Virus record (IMG/VR): IMGVR_UViG_3300044832_000098
Location: 1-46,864 of that record
Source of the DNA: a virus
Direction: 5' to 3' (one strand)
Length of the DNA: 46,864 bases
Shown here: piece by piece, positions 46,294-46,864 of the stretch
How positions within the stretch are numbered: position 1 is the stretch's first letter
How the letters are laid out: each line of letters begins with the position of its first letter
Notes under the pieces: model-generated
Databases searched by the model: none
Told to the model about the DNA's origin: nothing
What the model saw: the letters and a program-made list of their open reading frames with translations, nothing else
Translations under genes and position numbers: made by a program

Positions 46294-46864
46294 ATGACAC
46301 TCCTAGCCTTCCATAACGATCCGAAAATAAAAAAGACCTACCTTGCGCGTGTCCGCGCCCATGCAAAAGCCGATGAAATCGTTCATGGCAAATATTGGGA
46401 AAACGGCAAGGGTTGCGCAGTCGGCTGTACTATTCGCGGTTCAGACCATGAGGTATATGAGACAGAGCTAGGCATACCATTAATATTGGCGCGCTTAGAG
46501 GATACGCTATTCGAAGGGCAGCCGAACGGCGCCGCCAAAACCTTTCCGGCACGTTTCTTATCAGCGATCAAACCCGGTGCCGACCTATCGAAAGTGTCTT
46601 GGGCTTTTTTGTATTGGCTGCTCACCGAAGAGTTAACGGGACGTGATCATCCCTTGGTAGCGGCAGCAATCAAACAATGCGCGGACATTTTGCTACCCTT
46701 AACTAAAGGTTTGCCGGTAGATAAAAGCGCGGCGAACGCGGCGAGGAGCGCGGCGGAGAGCGCGGCGAGGAGCGCGGCGGAGAGCGCGGAGAGCGCGGAG
46801 AGCGCGACGAGCGCGACGGAGAGCGCGGCGTGGACCGCGGCGAGGAGCGCGGCGAGCGCGGCGG
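46294..46864 (+). CDS. N-terminal part of the Ala/Ser-repeat protein (continues at 1-196)
   Basis: AAGGA precedes ATG 46294. Residues 1-145 form a globular domain: MTLLAFHNDPKIKKTYLARV, WENGKGCAVGCTIRGSDHE, ELGIPLILARLEDTLFEG and KTFPARFLSAIKPGADLSKV. I recognise this as a recurrent phage/bacterial family in which a conserved head is followed by variable, Ala-rich low-complexity tails. From residue 146 the SAAR/SAAE repeat begins and runs off the contig; its continuation lies at 1-196. Total length after joining at the 48-base overlap is about 214 residues. Function unknown. Confidence 0.75.
   Translation, partial: MTLLAFHNDPKIKKTYLARVRAHAKADEIVHGKYWENGKGCAVGCTIRGSDHEVYETELGIPLILARLEDTLFEGQPNGAAKTFPARFLSAIKPGADLSKVSWAFLYWLLTEELTGRDHPLVAAAIKQCADILLPLTKGLPVDKSAANAARSAAESAARSAAESAESAESATSATESAAWTAARSAASAA
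46727..46864 (+). repeat. GC-rich in-frame tandem repeat, right copy
   Basis: About eleven tetrapeptide units (SAAR, SAAE, SAE, SAT variants), including a divergent part (GAGAGCGCGGAGAGCGCG, then GCGACG units) absent from the left copy. The final 48 bases are identical to 75-122; further upstream the two copies diverge by point changes and unit number. Confidence 0.9.

Noticed and set aside
1-46864. Integrase, excisionase, tRNA genes and insertion sequences
   Set aside because: I looked for tyrosine or serine recombinase motifs, cloverleaf-like sequences and transposase genes with inverted ends and saw none that could be supported.

Overview
The window is an essentially complete genome (about 46.7 kb) of a tailed double-stranded DNA phage with podovirus-type virion genes. 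It encodes a P22-type portal, a gp4-like head-to-tail adaptor, a gp10-like nozzle and a T7 gp13-like internal protein. No tail sheath, tube or tape-measure gene is recognisable. A GH24 endolysin, signal peptides and a lipoprotein point to a Gram-negative host; the species cannot be named from sequence alone. I recognise no integrase, tRNA or RNA polymerase gene, so a virulent phage using host RNA polymerase is the simplest reading. The last 48 bases (46817-46864) are identical to bases 75-122. Joining there puts one gene in frame across both ends, so the contig is circular or circularly permuted and was cut inside a low-complexity (Ser-Ala-Ala-Arg/Glu)n repeat.

Plus strand, right end and left arm (44020 to 46864, then 1 to 13567): a strong promoter at 43971-44000 and a second promoter flanked by two operator-like repeats (44432-44511) drive small early genes, a DUF932 protein and the repeat protein. 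After the junction come three tiny genes, a YdaS/Cro-like regulator, a primase-helicase, and about a dozen start/stop-overlapping mini-genes (3.7-6.7 kb), several rich in zinc-type cysteines. The replication and recombination block follows: an AddB/Cas4-like iron-sulfur nuclease (DUF2800), an SSB-like protein (DUF2815), family A DNA polymerase, a VRR-NUC nuclease and an SNF2-type helicase, then three small genes.

Minus strand (43453 down to 13719): TerS, TerL split into separate ATPase and nuclease reading frames, portal, scaffold, a putative cement protein, two glycosyltransferases, the major capsid protein, two head accessory genes, an intrinsic terminator, a third glycosyltransferase, adaptor, nozzle with an inserted carbohydrate-binding-like domain, the gp13-like protein, a row of ejection/internal virion proteins, small fibre genes including 20- and 52-codon micro-genes, a signal-peptide-bearing tail fibre, a GH16-like lectin/depolymerase, membrane and lysis genes, a DUF1353 protein, a secreted PKD plus beta-helix protein and the endolysin. 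The two arms converge at 13.6 kb in a hairpin-rich gap and diverge from a 566-bp AT-rich control region (43454-44019), the best candidate for an origin.

The most unusual points are the split TerL, three glycosyltransferases inside the structural operon together with sugar-binding virion domains, a shared C-terminal Asp-Pro-Leu-Leu/Met tail on unrelated proteins, export signals on fibre-like proteins, and the hypervariable Ala/Ser repeat gene.
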